Shown one piece after another: positions 5,292 through 5,952 of a DNA stretch of 5,952 nucleotides. Where the stretch lies: assembly GCA_016838945.1 (NCBI GenBank), contig JADLKP010000144.1:1-5952 (forward strand). Direction: 5' to 3'. Source of the DNA: Methanobrevibacter sp. (lineage in GTDB: Archaea; Methanobacteriota; Methanobacteria; Methanobacteriales; Methanobacteriaceae). Under the pieces are notes generated by a model, which searched no databases, was not told the origin of the DNA, and saw nothing but the letters and a program-made list of their open reading frames with translations. How positions within the stretch are numbered: position 1 is the first letter of the stretch; every line of letters starts with the position of its first letter. The position numbers and the translations under genes are program-made.

Positions 5292-5892
5292 GGCAGAAAA
5301 TATCACTTTTTCATATCATAAAAAGAAACCTATATTGGAGGATATTTCATTATCTCTTGACAGTAATCAGATAATTGGATTGATGGGAGACAGTGGTAGT
5401 GGTAAAAGTACCTTATGTAAAATTATGGCTGGTTATATCACTCATTATACTGGAGAAGTAACTATTGATGGCAGTGCTATTGATAGAAAAGGCTTTGATC
5501 CTGTTCAATTGATTTTCCAGCATCCAGAAAAAACCATGAATCCTAAATGGAAGATGGAAAAGGTACTCCGAGAATCATGGATTCCTCCACAAGATTTGAA
5601 AGACACTTTTGGTCTTAAGGATAATTGGTTAACCCGTTGGCCAAGTGAACTTTCCGGTGGGGAATTGCAACGTTTCAGTATATTAAGGGCTCTTAATCCT
5701 GAAACAAAATTCATCATTGCAGATGAGATAAGTACTATGCTTGATGCTGTAACACAGGTACAGATATGGGAAGCACTTATTAAACATTGTAAAGCTAATA
5801 AAATTGGTATTTTGGCGGTAAGTCACGATAAGGACTTGCTTGATGTAATATGTGATGATATTTTGTATTTTAATGAGATTAATCATCTTTAA
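5281..5892 (+). CDS. Short ABC importer ATPase, NikE/DppF/OppF position
   Basis: This 203-residue cytoplasmic protein is the second ATPase of the importer. All core motifs are present: Walker A GDSGSGKS (36-43), Q-loop Q80 (IFQHPEKTMNP), signature LSGGE (124-128), Walker B FIIADE (144-149) with catalytic Glu149, D-loop MLDA (153-156) and switch His182. The ADEISTMLDA wording, instead of DEPTSALD, resembles the E-subunit of nickel-type importers as I recall them. It stops soon after the core, so the C-terminal extension and cysteines of its partner are absent. DppF-type subunits are usually over 300 residues and E. coli NikE about 268. No frameshift is apparent: the protein ends at a natural TAA with only T-rich sequence after it. 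The start is ATG 5281, with ATG 5278 possible. An in-frame ATG at 5224 would read repeat DNA in another frame and is unlikely. It overlaps the previous gene by 11 bases. Confidence 0.92.
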   Translation: MELKAENITFSYHKKKPILEDISLSLDSNQIIGLMGDSGSGKSTLCKIMAGYITHYTGEVTIDGSAIDRKGFDPVQLIFQHPEKTMNPKWKMEKVLRESWIPPQDLKDTFGLKDNWLTRWPSELSGGELQRFSILRALNPETKFIIADEISTMLDAVTQVQIWEALIKHCKANKIGILAVSHDKDLLDVICDDILYFNEINHL

Positions 5893-5906
5893 GAGTTAGA
5901 ATCTTA

Positions 5907-5952
5907 TTATTTTTTTATTTTTTATTTTTTATTTTTTTTATTCTTTTTATTC
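5907..5952 (+). terminator. T-rich transcription terminator at the end of the operon
   Basis: Beginning 14 bases after the last stop codon, four runs of six to eight T (5910-5916, 5918-5923, 5925-5930, 5932-5939) are separated by single A residues, then CTTTTTA. Archaeal RNA polymerase terminates at such oligo-T tracts without needing a hairpin, and none is evident here. The tract continues to the end of the window, so its full extent is not seen. Confidence 0.65.

Overview
The window holds one complete five-gene ABC importer operon of the peptide/nickel (Nik/Dpp/Opp) family, all on the + strand, in the order binding protein, permease B, permease C, ATPase D, ATPase E. This is the same order as nikABCDE. 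The DNA is very AT-rich, the intergenic stretches are long and T-rich, several ribosome binding sites read AGGTGA(T), arginine is mostly AGA/AGG, and a TTTATATA element lies upstream of the first gene. These traits point to a methanogenic archaeon of the Methanobacteriales, most likely Methanobrevibacter or a close relative. That assignment is inferred from style and protein resemblance, not from a marker gene.

Layout. Positions 1-377 are non-coding. They carry a small hairpin between direct repeats, an array of about eight GTATTAC/GTAATAC half-sites, and two TATA-box candidates that each directly follow a half-site. The binding protein occupies 378-1997 (539 aa, with a signal peptide). A second non-coding stretch, 1998-2368, is packed with hairpins and copies of a short repeat. 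The permeases follow at 2369-3364 (TTG start) and 3357-4208, then the ATPases at 4221-5291 and 5281-5892. From the first permease onward, genes overlap or lie 12 bases apart, so this part is almost certainly one translationally linked unit. A T-rich terminator-like tract closes the window.

How the parts work together. The secreted binding protein captures the ligand outside the membrane and delivers it to the channel formed by the two permeases. The two unequal ATPases dock on the permeases' EAA loops and power import. Methanogens need nickel for F430, hydrogenases and CO dehydrogenase. The binding protein is histidine-rich near both ends, and the promoter half-sites resemble those I recall for archaeal NikR. 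A nickel or nickel-chelate importer is therefore my preferred reading, with di/oligopeptides the main alternative.

The system is a known type. The unusual points are the half-site array, the structured gap after the binding-protein gene, a 9-residue acidic tandem repeat at the end of the first ATPase, a very short second ATPase, and a binding protein with no evident membrane anchor. I see no evidence of a wholly new system.
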